From Nitrosophilus labii (lineage in GTDB: Bacteria > Campylobacterota > Campylobacteria > Campylobacterales > Nitratiruptoraceae), in assembly GCF_014466985.1 (NCBI RefSeq), contig NZ_AP022827.1:1-64000 (forward strand): a stretch of DNA of 64,000 nucleotides. The letters run 5' to 3'. Position 1 is the first letter of the stretch. Every line of letters starts with the position of its first letter. Of this stretch, positions 7,673 to 15,337 are shown one piece after another. The notes under the pieces were generated by a model, which saw only the letters and a program-made list of their open reading frames with translations, was not told where the DNA came from and searched no databases. A program made the translations under genes and the position numbers.

Positions 7673-9394
7673 ATGAGCAAATTGGAGTTATTGAAGGAAA
7701 TTAAGGGAGCTAATCAGGACTATGAGTGGTACCCTACTATGAGGGAAATTATAGAGGCAATGTATTGGGATGTAGTTAATTCTGAGCCTTATAGCTATAT
7801 TAACAAGTCTTTTCTTGATATCGGTGCCGGAAATGGCAAGGTTTTTAAGGTTATTGAAGAGATTGCCGAGAAACAGAAGGAAGATAAGAACAAATTTTTC
7901 TTTGCTTCCAAATATGCCATAGAAAAATCTCAAGTGCTTTTGAATGCACTTGATGAAGATATCTATATTATCGGTACCGATTTTTGGCAGCAAACATTGA
8001 TTGATAAAAAGGTGGATATTATATTTTCTAATCCGCCTTATAGTCAATATGCAGCGTGGGTAGAGAAGATCATCAAAGAGGCGAATTGCGAACACATCTA
8101 TCTGGTCATACCTAAAAGATGGGGTGGCAATCGAGGAATTGCCAATGCTTTAAAACTTCGCCGGGCAAAGGTGAAAATTATCAAGGATTTTACCTTTGAA
8201 AACAGCGAGGATCGAAAAGCAAGAGCGAAAGTCTCTTTGATAAGAATTGATTTATCTAAAAAAGGAGAATGGAAGTATAGAAAGTCTCCTGATATAGACC
8301 CTTTCGAGGCATGGTTTGATGAAGTGTTTCAATTTGAAATTAAGGATAATGAAGAAGATAAAACAGAGTGGGAAATTAAAAGAGAAAAGAGACAGAAAAT
8401 AAAGGAGCTGGTAAAAGGTGGCAATCTTGTGGAACGGCTTGAAGAGCTTTACAATAATGCGTTTAGACATTTGATCGATAACTATAAAGCCGTTTCAAAG
8501 CTGGATGCCGATTTACTTGAAGAACTTGGTGTTTCAGTTAAGGGTTTAAGAGAGAGTCTGAAAAAGAAAATAGAAGGCTTAAAACACCTTTACTGGCAGG
8601 AACTCTTTGATAATATGGACACCATAACCGACCGCTTAACCTCTAAAAGCAGAAAAGCTATGCTTGAAAAATTAACAAGACACACAAGCGTAGACTTCAA
8701 CTCTCAAAATGCTTATGCAGTAGTAATTTGGGCAATAAAAAATGCCAATAAGTATTTTGATGAGCAGCTTTTAGAGGTATATTATCAGCTTTCAGATCGG
8801 GATAATGTGCGACTTTATAGGTCCAATAAAAGAATAATTGAGGATGGATGGAGATATGAAAAGCGTAATATGTCTCATTACTCACTGGATTATCGTATAG
8901 TTCACCATTTTTACCAGGCTTTTTCCCCTTATGACTGGGATACGGTTAATAAGTTATACAGAGATGCTGCTGTATTTATAAATGATGTAATTACAATAGC
9001 GAAAAATCTCGGTTTTCAGGTAACTGATAGGGCCGAATCCTTTTATTGGGAACCTGGTAAGAAAAATGAGTTTATGATGGCAAACGGTGAGGTTTTTGCT
9101 GAAATTAAAGCCTTTAAAAACGGTAATATCCATTTCAAGTTCAACAAGAAATTTATGAAAGCTTTCAACTTGGAAGCTGCAAGGTTGAACAAATGGATAA
9201 AGTCTCCAAAAGAGGCAAGTGAAGAATTTGACATTTCGCTTGAAGAAGCAACGGAAATGTTTGGCAAAAACTTCACTCTGCTACCATCTACTATGAAAAA
9301 CCTTCTTCCATCTGATATCGAGGTGGAAGAAAAATCCAATGAGTTAACAGAAGAAGAACGCCCTGCTTGTTTTGCAGAAGGCAGATTATTTTAA
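7673..9394 (+). CDS. methyltransferase fused to DUF4942
   Basis: 573 residues. The N-terminal Rossmann methyltransferase has motif I FLDIGAGNGKVFKVIEE (about residues 44-60) and motif IV IIFSNPPYSQYAAW (about 122-135), as in N6-adenine methylases. The C-terminal half (MLEKLTRHTSVDFNSQNAYA ... HYSLDYRIVHHFYQAF) looks like the DUF4942 domain that accompanies such methylases on plasmids and phages. It is the second solitary methylase in this gene train. Its target is unknown. Start preceded by GGAGGTGAAAT. Confidence 0.75.
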   Translation: MSKLELLKEIKGANQDYEWYPTMREIIEAMYWDVVNSEPYSYINKSFLDIGAGNGKVFKVIEEIAEKQKEDKNKFFFASKYAIEKSQVLLNALDEDIYIIGTDFWQQTLIDKKVDIIFSNPPYSQYAAWVEKIIKEANCEHIYLVIPKRWGGNRGIANALKLRRAKVKIIKDFTFENSEDRKARAKVSLIRIDLSKKGEWKYRKSPDIDPFEAWFDEVFQFEIKDNEEDKTEWEIKREKRQKIKELVKGGNLVERLEELYNNAFRHLIDNYKAVSKLDADLLEELGVSVKGLRESLKKKIEGLKHLYWQELFDNMDTITDRLTSKSRKAMLEKLTRHTSVDFNSQNAYAVVIWAIKNANKYFDEQLLEVYYQLSDRDNVRLYRSNKRIIEDGWRYEKRNMSHYSLDYRIVHHFYQAFSPYDWDTVNKLYRDAAVFINDVITIAKNLGFQVTDRAESFYWEPGKKNEFMMANGEVFAEIKAFKNGNIHFKFNKKFMKAFNLEAARLNKWIKSPKEASEEFDISLEEATEMFGKNFTLLPSTMKNLLPSDIEVEEKSNELTEEERPACFAEGRLF

Positions 9395-9418
9395 AAATGC
9401 AGATAATGGAGGTAAATG

Positions 9419-9829
9419 ATGGGATTTTTCAGTTGGAGATGTGCAAAAAGCGGTAAAAGCATATCAAATGCTTACAGCACAAGAGGTGCTGAACCTTGTG
9501 CTCTTGTAACTCCAGAAGGGGTTATTGAAGAGCATAATTATGATGGATATGGCGAATTTGGTGGTATAGACGCTTATGCATGGCTTGCGTATGCCAATGG
9601 GCTTGTTCCGGAGATCAAATCGTTGGAAGAACTGAAAAACTCAGATCAGGACGCAATAAGGGGTAAAGGAATAGATCTGTTTTTCTCAGATGAAAAACCG
9701 GAAGATTATAAGCCTATAAAAATTGTTGCTTTATCTGAGTATGACGGTGAGCCATACTGGGCACTTGCTGCTTCTGAAGATTGCCCATGGCAAGGTTACT
9801 TTTATGATGAAGAAGATGAAGAAAATTAA
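9419..9829 (+). CDS. conserved plasmid-type protein of unknown function
   Basis: About 136 residues starting MGFFSWRCAKSGKSISNAYS, with a DGYGEFGGIDAYAWLA segment. It looks like a conserved small protein of plasmids and phages, but I cannot name a function. The ATGATG start (9416/9419) follows GGAGGTAA. Confidence 0.55.
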   Translation: MGFFSWRCAKSGKSISNAYSTRGAEPCALVTPEGVIEEHNYDGYGEFGGIDAYAWLAYANGLVPEIKSLEELKNSDQDAIRGKGIDLFFSDEKPEDYKPIKIVALSEYDGEPYWALAASEDCPWQGYFYDEEDEEN

Positions 9830-9843
9830 CAATGGAGGTAAAA

Positions 9844-10092
9844 ATGGAGATAATAGAATATACTTTGCCTGCAAATTGGGCAAGTGCATTAATCAATGAT
9901 GATTATACCGGACTTGAGGATGAAGAAGAAAAGCAGCTGCTTGATTTCCTTGAAAAAACTGTTGAAGAGCGTGGTTATGGACATTGGAGCTTGAACGATA
10001 ATGAACCATTGTTTTATAAGTTTCATGATGCGAGACCTTATGGTGTTTTAGCAGCGGATTGTCTCAAGTTCGAATGGGTAAAAATGAAGTGA
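9844..10092 (+). CDS. small acidic protein of unknown function
   Basis: About 82 residues (MEIIEYTLPANWASALINDD...). No recognised domain. Start 9844 has GGAGGTAAAA upstream; 9832 lies inside that motif. Confidence 0.5.
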   Translation: MEIIEYTLPANWASALINDDYTGLEDEEEKQLLDFLEKTVEERGYGHWSLNDNEPLFYKFHDARPYGVLAADCLKFEWVKMK

Positions 10093-10104
10093 ATGGAGGA
10101 TAAA

Positions 10105-10635
10105 ATGAAGGTAATGAATGCAAGTGGCAGATTGATCGATCCATTTAATCTTCAGCCGGAAGATTTTGATCCGAGAATTATTGCCCAGACTCTTAGCCGG
10201 GTTTGCCGGTTCTGGAGTCAGACAAGTGAGTTTTATTCCGTAGCACAGCATTGTTTGGTTATGGAATCTCTTTTTGATGATATAGAACTTAAAAAATGGG
10301 CACTTGGGCACGAAATCTTTGAAGGTTTGACGGGGATGGATATACCTTCCCCTATAAAACATTCACCGGCAATGGAATCGTATCGTAGAGCTGAAGAAAG
10401 GGCATTGGAGCAATTGGCAGATATCTATGGATTGCCAAAGCCAATGCCAAAGGCTATTAAACTCTACGATAAAAGATTAATGGTTACTGAAGCTTTACGC
10501 TTTATGAATACCGTTAACTTTGATTGGACTCAAATTGCTGATCCTTTACCCTTAAAGGTAATAGGAAAGCCTTTGTCGATGGCAGAAGCGCAGCAGCAAT
10601 TTTTAGTCAGATGGTATGAGTTATTTGAAATGTAG
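10105..10635 (+). CDS. HD-domain phosphohydrolase (YfbR-like), HE variant
   Basis: About 176 residues. The family pattern is clear: VAQHCLVM carries the first metal histidine, GHEIFEGLTGMDIPSPIK is the usual HDAxEAxxxDxPxPxK block, and a C-terminal helix follows. Relatives are 5'-deoxynucleotidases and phage HD proteins. The motif reads HE rather than HD, so the metal-binding aspartate is conservatively replaced and activity may be altered. Possibly nucleotide-pool control during plasmid replication. A terminator follows. Confidence 0.75.
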   Translation: MKVMNASGRLIDPFNLQPEDFDPRIIAQTLSRVCRFWSQTSEFYSVAQHCLVMESLFDDIELKKWALGHEIFEGLTGMDIPSPIKHSPAMESYRRAEERALEQLADIYGLPKPMPKAIKLYDKRLMVTEALRFMNTVNFDWTQIADPLPLKVIGKPLSMAEAQQQFLVRWYELFEM

Positions 10636-10645
10636 TTAATATTAT

Positions 10646-10671
10646 TGCCCCTCTTGGACGGGGGCAGCTTT
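10646..10671 (+). terminator. terminator-like hairpin after the HD gene
   Basis: A TGCCCC/GGGGCA stem with a 9-base loop, then GCTTTATTTG. The T-run is imperfect, so it may be a weak terminator. It begins ten bases after the HD stop codon. Confidence 0.6.
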
Positions 10672-10675
10672 ATTT

Positions 10676-10808
10676 GTTACCGGCGAATACGCCAAGGCCA
10701 AAAGGCTTTAGGTCGGTAACAGCCTTCTATGCTCCTTCTGATGTGTGGTTGTCTGAGTATTCTACGGAATATTGAGATCACCACACATCAAATTAAAGGA
10801 GGAGCATA
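10676..10808 (+). promoter_or_regulatory. structured RNA leader upstream of the 49-aa gene
   Basis: Three nested or successive stems can be drawn. GTTACCG (10676-10682) pairs CGGTAAC (10714-10720) enclosing two small hairpins (GCG-aata-CGC and AGGCC-aaa-GGCTT), giving a three-way junction. TGATGTGTGGT (10739-10749) pairs ACCACACATCA (10780-10790). TATGCTCC (10728-10735) pairs GGAGCATA (10801-10808), which would bury the ribosome-binding site of the next gene. This looks like a translational control element or a small structured RNA; no known riboswitch class is recognised. Confidence 0.55.
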
Positions 10809-10957
10809 TGAAGGCATATAATGTGGTGGTAGAAGTTGCAAGAGGTATTATAATTGATGTTGTCTACGCAAGAAGTAGACAAGAGGCATTCAAGAGGTTT
10901 GTTGAAGAACATTCAATTTGGGATGTTTATTCTTGTGTAATAGATGAAATGAAGTAA
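10808..10957 (+). CDS. 49-residue protein controlled by the structured leader
   Basis: Encodes MKAYNVVVEVARGIIIDVVY..., a small alpha/beta protein with no recognised family. Start 10808 has the strong site AAAGGAGGAGCAT, and that site lies in the 3' arm of the upstream hairpin. The upstream in-frame ATG at 10772 lies inside the stem-loop and is unlikely to be used. Confidence 0.55.
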   Translation: MKAYNVVVEVARGIIIDVVYARSRQEAFKRFVEEHSIWDVYSCVIDEMK

Positions 10958-10972
10958 ATGGAGGTAATGGAG

Positions 10973-11239
10973 ATGTTGGTACATACTAAGAAAAATCAAG
11001 ATAAAACTATAATGATTGGTAATAGTGTTGTAGTCGGGCTTAACAAAAAGCCTTCAAAAGTTTTTTGCCTCTTTTTGACTGATATATACGAGTCAAAAGA
11101 TGGGGCATTATTGTATGGTATCTTCACAGATAAGGCTACGGCTGAGAGAGCAGCCAGGGATAATAATCTTTATATGAAATATGACAAGGTTATTATCAAA
11201 GAGGTTGTTTTAGATAAATTTGTAGAAGATGCCATATAG
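10973..11239 (+). CDS. small protein of unknown function
   Basis: About 88 residues (MLVHTKKNQDKTIMIGNSVV...). No recognised domain. Start 10973 follows GGAGGTAATGGAG. Confidence 0.5.
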   Translation: MLVHTKKNQDKTIMIGNSVVVGLNKKPSKVFCLFLTDIYESKDGALLYGIFTDKATAERAARDNNLYMKYDKVIIKEVVLDKFVEDAI

Positions 11240-11248
11240 GAGTTTAGT

Positions 11249-11398
11249 ATGTGGGTTAAACAATTAAGACTTTTAAACAATCCAATATGGATATGGATTG
11301 GATCTTCAAAATCAGAGTATAAAGATGTGAGGGTTGAGGAACATCCGAATCAACTTCACATCGATTTTAATTATATGCAAATGCAGTTCGTTTTGTAA
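11249..11398 (+). CDS. 49-residue protein of unknown function
   Basis: A short frame beginning MWVKQLRLLNNPIWIWIG and ending MQFVL. It is preceded by AGGAGTTTAGT that overlaps the end of the previous gene. Translation is plausible because of the site and the tight spacing. It is the last gene of the rightward train. Confidence 0.45.
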   Translation: MWVKQLRLLNNPIWIWIGSSKSEYKDVRVEEHPNQLHIDFNYMQMQFVL

Positions 11399-11412
11399 TG
11401 GAGGTAAAGGTT

Positions 11413-11441
11413 AAGAGGGGATGCCCCTCCTTGGCCTTTTT
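11413..11441 (+). terminator. terminator of the rightward gene train
   Basis: GAGGGG/CCCCTC stem with a 3-base loop followed by CTTGGCCTTTTT. It lies between the rightward train and the convergent leftward genes. Confidence 0.7.
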
Positions 11442-11474
11442 AAAGCTCTTTACGGAGAGTTTTAGAAAGGCATT

Positions 11475-11720
11475 TTAACTTTTTGGGATCTTAAACCCCA
11501 TTTCTTTGGCCAGTTTTTCCCGGAACTCTTTAAATCCTTCTTCTATCTTTCCTAATGCTTCTAAATTGCTTACCTCTACCAGCTGCACAATGCCATTTAC
11601 AAAATTTGATTTGTATACAATTTTTGTTTTTTTATTAACAACATAATCGTCATAGCCATCTAAAAATTCATATTCTTTGGAAAACCTTTCACTATCTACA
11701 TTAAAAACCTTATTTTCCAT
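11475..11720 (-). CDS. small protein of unknown function
   Basis: 81 residues, charged (MENKVFNVDSERFSKEYEFL...), no recognised family. It is the last gene of a leftward group of six small genes, 12 bp after its neighbour. Confidence 0.5.
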   Translation of the reverse strand: MENKVFNVDSERFSKEYEFLDGYDDYVVNKKTKIVYKSNFVNGIVQLVEVSNLEALGKIEEGFKEFREKLAKEMGFKIPKS

Positions 11721-11732
11721 CTTTTTCCTTCA

Positions 11733-11972
11733 TTAAGCATATTGATATTTATAGCCTTTTCTAATTTTTTGTTTGATTATTTTGTCATATTGAGCTATTG
11801 CTTCATCAAATCGAGCAAAATAGTTTTTTCTGATCCCAGTTGGTCCTTTATAGCGAATATTTCCGTATTCCCTTTCAAGTATATAATCCCCAAATAAGGT
11901 CAAAAAGAGTTCTATCCTGTAATAACGGATATTTCCCTTTTTAGTTTGCCTTATTAGGGATACCCTTTTCAT
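11733..11972 (-). CDS. stand-alone WGR-domain protein
   Basis: 79 residues that are essentially one WGR domain. YYRIELFLTLFGDYILEREY corresponds to the family's YxxxLxxxxxGxwxLxRxWG, and the C terminus FDEAIAQYDKIIKQKIRKGY matches the closing FxxxxxAxxxFxxxxxxKxxKGY. WGR domains bind DNA ends or nucleic acid in PARPs and bacterial regulators. Here the second aromatic is Tyr-Gly rather than Trp-Gly. Function unknown; it lies in a small leftward operon. Confidence 0.65.
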   Translation of the reverse strand: MKRVSLIRQTKKGNIRYYRIELFLTLFGDYILEREYGNIRYKGPTGIRKNYFARFDEAIAQYDKIIKQKIRKGYKYQYA

Positions 11973-11983
11973 TTGCTCTCTTT

Positions 11984-12262
11984 TTAAAGATCCTCAAGGA
12001 TTTTTTTCTTGAAATCTTCTTCAAATAATTTGTCAATAGCCTTTTTTATGACATGGCTCATAACCTCACCCAGGGATACATTTTCCCCTATTTCATCTTT
12101 ATATATCGGTATCATTGTTTCAAGGCGTTTATATGTTCTTTTATCAAAATCTATTCTTTTATTGATAAGATCTGCTTTTTTTCCGTTGTTGTCTGCAAGC
12201 TCACTTACTATTTCGCTTATTTGTTGTTCTCGTGAAGTGTCTTGTTTTTTAATTTCATCCAT
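11984..12262 (-). CDS. small helical protein, possible DNA-binding accessory
   Basis: 92 residues, highly charged (ELADNNGKKADLINKRIDFD ... YKRLETMIPIYKDEIGENVS). The FDKRTYKRLETMIP...VSLGEVMSHVIKKAI layout, a strand followed by two helices, recalls ribbon-helix-helix proteins. Not certain. The start overlaps the end of the upstream gene by 8 bp. Confidence 0.5.
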   Translation of the reverse strand: MDEIKKQDTSREQQISEIVSELADNNGKKADLINKRIDFDKRTYKRLETMIPIYKDEIGENVSLGEVMSHVIKKAIDKLFEEDFKKKILEDL

Positions 12263-12599
12263 TTTTATCCCCTTTGTTTTTTGATACTAAATGTATCGAA
12301 AAACTTTTACCAAAACCGGAAGTTGCCTGAATAATGTTATTTTCCTTATTATAAGGAGAATATTCAACTTTTTTGAAATGTTCAGAATAACATTCAATTA
12401 CTAAAGCATCGTCCGGTAAATGTTTAATTTTTTTATAGGTTTTATCATGCAAAATTGCATATTCAACAGCTTCTTTGTCTGTTGCAAAAGGACCTTTGCT
12501 AAACCAATACGGCATATTGTCAGCTCCGTATTCAACGAGGTTTTCAAGTTCCTTTTTTACCTCACCGACTGTTTTGATTGCAGTAAGTATGTTATCCAT
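12255..12599 (-). CDS. protein of unknown function
   Basis: 114 residues (MDNILTAIKTVGEVKKELEN...), no recognised domain. It sits in the leftward small-gene operon. Confidence 0.5.
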   Translation of the reverse strand: MDNILTAIKTVGEVKKELENLVEYGADNMPYWFSKGPFATDKEAVEYAILHDKTYKKIKHLPDDALVIECYSEHFKKVEYSPYNKENNIIQATSGFGKSFSIHLVSKNKGDKNG

Positions 12600-12600
12600 A

Positions 12601-12810
12601 TTAATCCTTTTTATTCTTTATTTTTATCTTTGCATCTTCAAAATATTTAAGCAAACCATAGCAATTGTCTTGAGATAAATTCCAAGCAAGTTCTTCAAAT
12701 CTTCTTGCATCGAACTCTAAAATGACTTTTTTATTATCTATATCTTTATTATCATATAAATATTTCCAAATTCCACTAATTCTTTTTTTCCCAATTTCAA
12801 ATGACAACAC
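12601..12810 (-). CDS. protein of unknown function
   Basis: 69 residues (MLSFEIGKKRISGIWKYLYD...), no recognised domain. Its stop adjoins the start of the next leftward gene. Confidence 0.45.
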   Translation of the reverse strand: MLSFEIGKKRISGIWKYLYDNKDIDNKKVILEFDARRFEELAWNLSQDNCYGLLKYFEDAKIKIKNKKD

Positions 12811-12825
12811 CTTGACTCTCCTATC

Positions 12826-13164
12826 TTATTTTTCATAATTTTTTGGAAAACATATTGCTTTAAGTTTATTGTCTTTAGGTAATGTTATAAAAGGTATAGC
12901 ATAGTTTCTACCGTAAGCTCCTCTCTCTTCACCCCAATCTGCTATATAATCAATCCAGTATCGTCCACTATCAAATACTACCAGCTCTTTATCGTTTAAA
13001 CCCTTTATTATATCTTTACTTGGCAATATCATGCCTTTATTGGCACAAAAGCGCTTAGCCTCATTCCATGTCATTTTATCGTTTGCTTCTATTGTTATAT
13101 CATATATATCAGCATATAGAGTTGTTGAAAGCATTGTTATATATAAAGCAATTTGTTTTTTCAT
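12826..13164 (-). CDS. secreted lectin-like small protein
   Basis: 112 residues with an N-terminal signal peptide (MKKQIALYITMLSTTLYA). The mature part has MTWNEAKRFCANKGMILPS, YWIDYIADWG and a terminal CF. This is the order of landmarks of a C-type-lectin or sulfatase-modifying fold, much reduced in size. It is the first gene of the leftward group. The TraN-like adhesin in this window also carries a lectin domain with the same xxAKxFAxxxGGxL pattern, so a surface or mating role is possible but unproven. Confidence 0.5.
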   Translation of the reverse strand: MKKQIALYITMLSTTLYADIYDITIEANDKMTWNEAKRFCANKGMILPSKDIIKGLNDKELVVFDSGRYWIDYIADWGEERGAYGRNYAIPFITLPKDNKLKAICFPKNYEK

Positions 13165-13390
13165 TATAGCTCCTTATATGTTTATATCATTATTATATTA
13201 AATTAAAAGCAATAAATCAAGACAAATATTGATTTACTTCACTAAAGATAGTATAATTATTAAAAGTATTACATAACTTATTGCAAAATAGAAGAGCTTT
13301 TTAAATGAATTTAACGATTTATATCCATATTTTTATATTACATACCATACGGTATGAAGTATAAATTAGCAAATTTGAAAGGATTTTGGT
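13165..13390. promoter_or_regulatory. divergent promoter region before the recombinase
   Basis: AT-rich spacer between divergent genes. It contains AATCAA/TTGATT in inverted orientation (about 13217-13236) and ATACC-ATAC-GGTAT (about 13335-13350), both suitable as operators or recombinase sites. GAAAGGATTTTGGT precedes the recombinase start. No confident promoter or dif site is called. Confidence 0.3.
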
Positions 13391-14359
13391 ATGAAACTTG
13401 ATTCTGGTGACTTTATCAGGGATTTAGAAAGATGGTTTAAGGCATATATGGCTCACATTAAGGGGCTATCATATTCTAATAATACAATACAGTTATATAA
13501 TAGGGCAATAGAACAATTTATAGAGTATAGCAGGGGCTTTCAAGATGAAATGACGATTAAGGATGTAAAAGGTGCTTATATAACAGGTTATCTTGCATAT
13601 ATTGATGATATAGCAAAAATAAGCGGTAAAAAGTCATTAAGTGGCAAAGGACTATCTAAATCAACAAAACAAACTTATTTAAAGGCAATTAGAGGTTTCT
13701 TTATCTTTATAAGCGATAACAATGATGATCTTTATACATTTGAAAGATATTTAAAAAATATTCGTATTGCAGACAGCTCCAAAAAAGAAGAGAAAATGGA
13801 ATACCTCACCGAAGAAGAGGTTGGACGGTTGCTGAGTACATTGGAGAGAGAAAAGGCCAAAAAGGATAATTATAATATATATAGGAATGCGTTACTTATA
13901 AAATTGATGCTTTATGCCGGTTTGAGGATCAGTGAGGCTTTGAAAATGAAAATAGGAGATTTTGAAGATATTGATGATAAAACCTATCGGATTAGGCTTG
14001 AAGCAAAAGGGGGTAAAGAGCAGTTTGCATATATTGGGAAAAACCTTATTGAAGATGAGCTTGAATATTTTAAAAAAATTGCTGAACTTAAAAAAAACGA
14101 ACCAATAATGATAACCAGGAGAGGGAAACTGCTTAATAGGCAGAATGCTTTTAAAATTGTAAATAGGATCTATCGGCAAGCCAATATATTTAAGCAAGGA
14201 TTGCATCTTTTGCGTCATACATTGGCCATGCGTTTAACAAAGAGAGGAGTTGATCCTATCAGGATTCAAAAAATTCTAAGGCACTCCAATATTAATACAA
14301 CACTGATCTATGCAAGAGCAGAAGAGAGGGATATTATTGAATCATTGGAGAATTTTTGA
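13391..14359 (+). CDS. tyrosine recombinase, XerH-like
   Basis: 322 residues. An N-terminal core-binding SAM-like domain is followed by the catalytic domain with all expected residues: Arg in AGLRISEAL, Lys in the EAKGGKEQ beta-hairpin, HLLRHTLA, and LRHSNINTTLIYARA with the His and the nucleophilic Tyr. The single-recombinase style and HSNINTT...Y signature resemble XerH of Campylobacterota. It could resolve plasmid dimers or integrate the element. No attachment site can be assigned from this sequence alone. Confidence 0.85.
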   Translation: MKLDSGDFIRDLERWFKAYMAHIKGLSYSNNTIQLYNRAIEQFIEYSRGFQDEMTIKDVKGAYITGYLAYIDDIAKISGKKSLSGKGLSKSTKQTYLKAIRGFFIFISDNNDDLYTFERYLKNIRIADSSKKEEKMEYLTEEEVGRLLSTLEREKAKKDNYNIYRNALLIKLMLYAGLRISEALKMKIGDFEDIDDKTYRIRLEAKGGKEQFAYIGKNLIEDELEYFKKIAELKKNEPIMITRRGKLLNRQNAFKIVNRIYRQANIFKQGLHLLRHTLAMRLTKRGVDPIRIQKILRHSNINTTLIYARAEERDIIESLENF

Positions 14360-14405
14360 AAGTTATGAGTAGAATATATAAATATAATTCAAGAAGGAGA
14401 ATACT

Positions 14406-14570
14406 TTGCGATTAAGTATCAACGTTGGAAGCAAAATAAGAGAGTTAAGAAAAAGTCTTAAAATTTCTCAGGCTGAGCTTGGGGAGAGGATTGGTGTTAA
14501 GCAACGTACAATAAGCGCTTGGGAATCAAACCAAAATGAACCGCCACTTGATGCATTACTACAAATGTAA
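14406..14570 (+). pseudogene. XRE-family regulator truncated by transposon insertion
   Basis: A helix-turn-helix Cro/C1-type N terminus (VGSKIRELRKSLKISQAELG ... RTISAWESNQNEPPLDALL) starting with TTG after AAGAAGGAGAATAC. After 54 codons the frame runs into the Tn7-like left end, whose first bases TGTAA finish the last ATG and supply the TAA stop. The helix-turn-helix survives; anything C-terminal is lost. Confidence 0.75.
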
Positions 14571-14713
14571 TTATTCAAATATAATTTCACCAAATTTTTC
14601 CTTGAAATCGCTTAATTTGGAAATTTTACCATAAATAAAAAAAGAAATTATTCAAATATATTTGCACTGTTATTCTAAATTAGATATACTAAATTATATT
14701 TATTCTAATTTAT
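14566..14713 (+). repeat. transposon left end A with four TnsB-type boxes
   Basis: Terminal TGTAA followed by TTATTCAAAT at 14571, TTATTCAAAT at 14648, TTATTCTAAA at 14670 and TTATTCTAAT at 14700. The 22- and 30-bp spacing of the inner three recurs in left end B. Such arrays are the binding sites of TnsB transposase and here also span the tnsA1 promoter, so TnsB binding probably represses tnsA1. Confidence 0.8.
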
Positions 14714-14740
14714 CTATAATTTCTTATGTAAGGTTAGTTA

Positions 14741-15337
14741 ATGAGAATTAGAGAGATACCTATTCAAACTAGATCAGTTGCAGGTAATTTTTTCAGCTAC
14801 AAAAACAAAAGAGTTGTAAAATTTGAATCTCAATTAGAGAAAAAATGTTTTTTATTTTTAGAGTTTGATAAAAGTATTCAATCATATATAGAACAGCCTT
14901 TAAATATTGGAAGATATGTTCCCGATGTATTAGCCAAAAGAAATAACAACAAAAATTTGCTTATAGAAGTTAAATATTACGATGAAGTAGAAAAAATGGA
15001 CGAAAGACTTGAAAGAAAAATCAATACTCTTCAAGAATATTGCGATAAAAACAATTTAGAATTTAAATTTTTTACTGAGAAAGATATTGAAGAACCTTAT
15101 TTTTCCAATATATCTTTTATCTATAATTATGCGGGTATAACATTATCTGAAGATGAAAAGAAAAAAATAATTAGTTATATTCAAAAATATAATGGAGTAT
15201 CTTTAAACAAATTGGCAAAGGAAGGTTTCAATATGGCTTTCATCTACAAGATGATATTTGACGAAATCTTAGATATCAATCTCTTTAAAAAACTCTCAAC
15301 TGATTCGATAGTAAGGATTAACTATGATAGAACTTAA
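14741..15337 (+). CDS. tnsA: TnsA1, PD-(D/E)XK transposon-end endonuclease
   Basis: 198 residues. The TnsA core is visible: FESQLEKKCFLFLE with the catalytic Glu, YVPDVLAK with the Asp, and LLIEVKYY with the ExK pair. The C-terminal helical domain (SLNKLAKEGFNMAFIYKMIF) is also present. TnsA cuts the 5' ends of the transposon, giving cut-and-paste movement together with TnsB. Base composition is AT-rich, unlike the second pair. The stop overlaps the tnsB1 start by 14 bp, implying coupled translation. Confidence 0.88.
   Translation: MRIREIPIQTRSVAGNFFSYKNKRVVKFESQLEKKCFLFLEFDKSIQSYIEQPLNIGRYVPDVLAKRNNNKNLLIEVKYYDEVEKMDERLERKINTLQEYCDKNNLEFKFFTEKDIEEPYFSNISFIYNYAGITLSEDEKKKIISYIQKYNGVSLNKLAKEGFNMAFIYKMIFDEILDINLFKKLSTDSIVRINYDRT

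Noticed and set aside
10735-10800. Hammerhead ribozyme
   Set aside because: CTGATG is present, but the full CUGAUGA core and matching GAAA are not.
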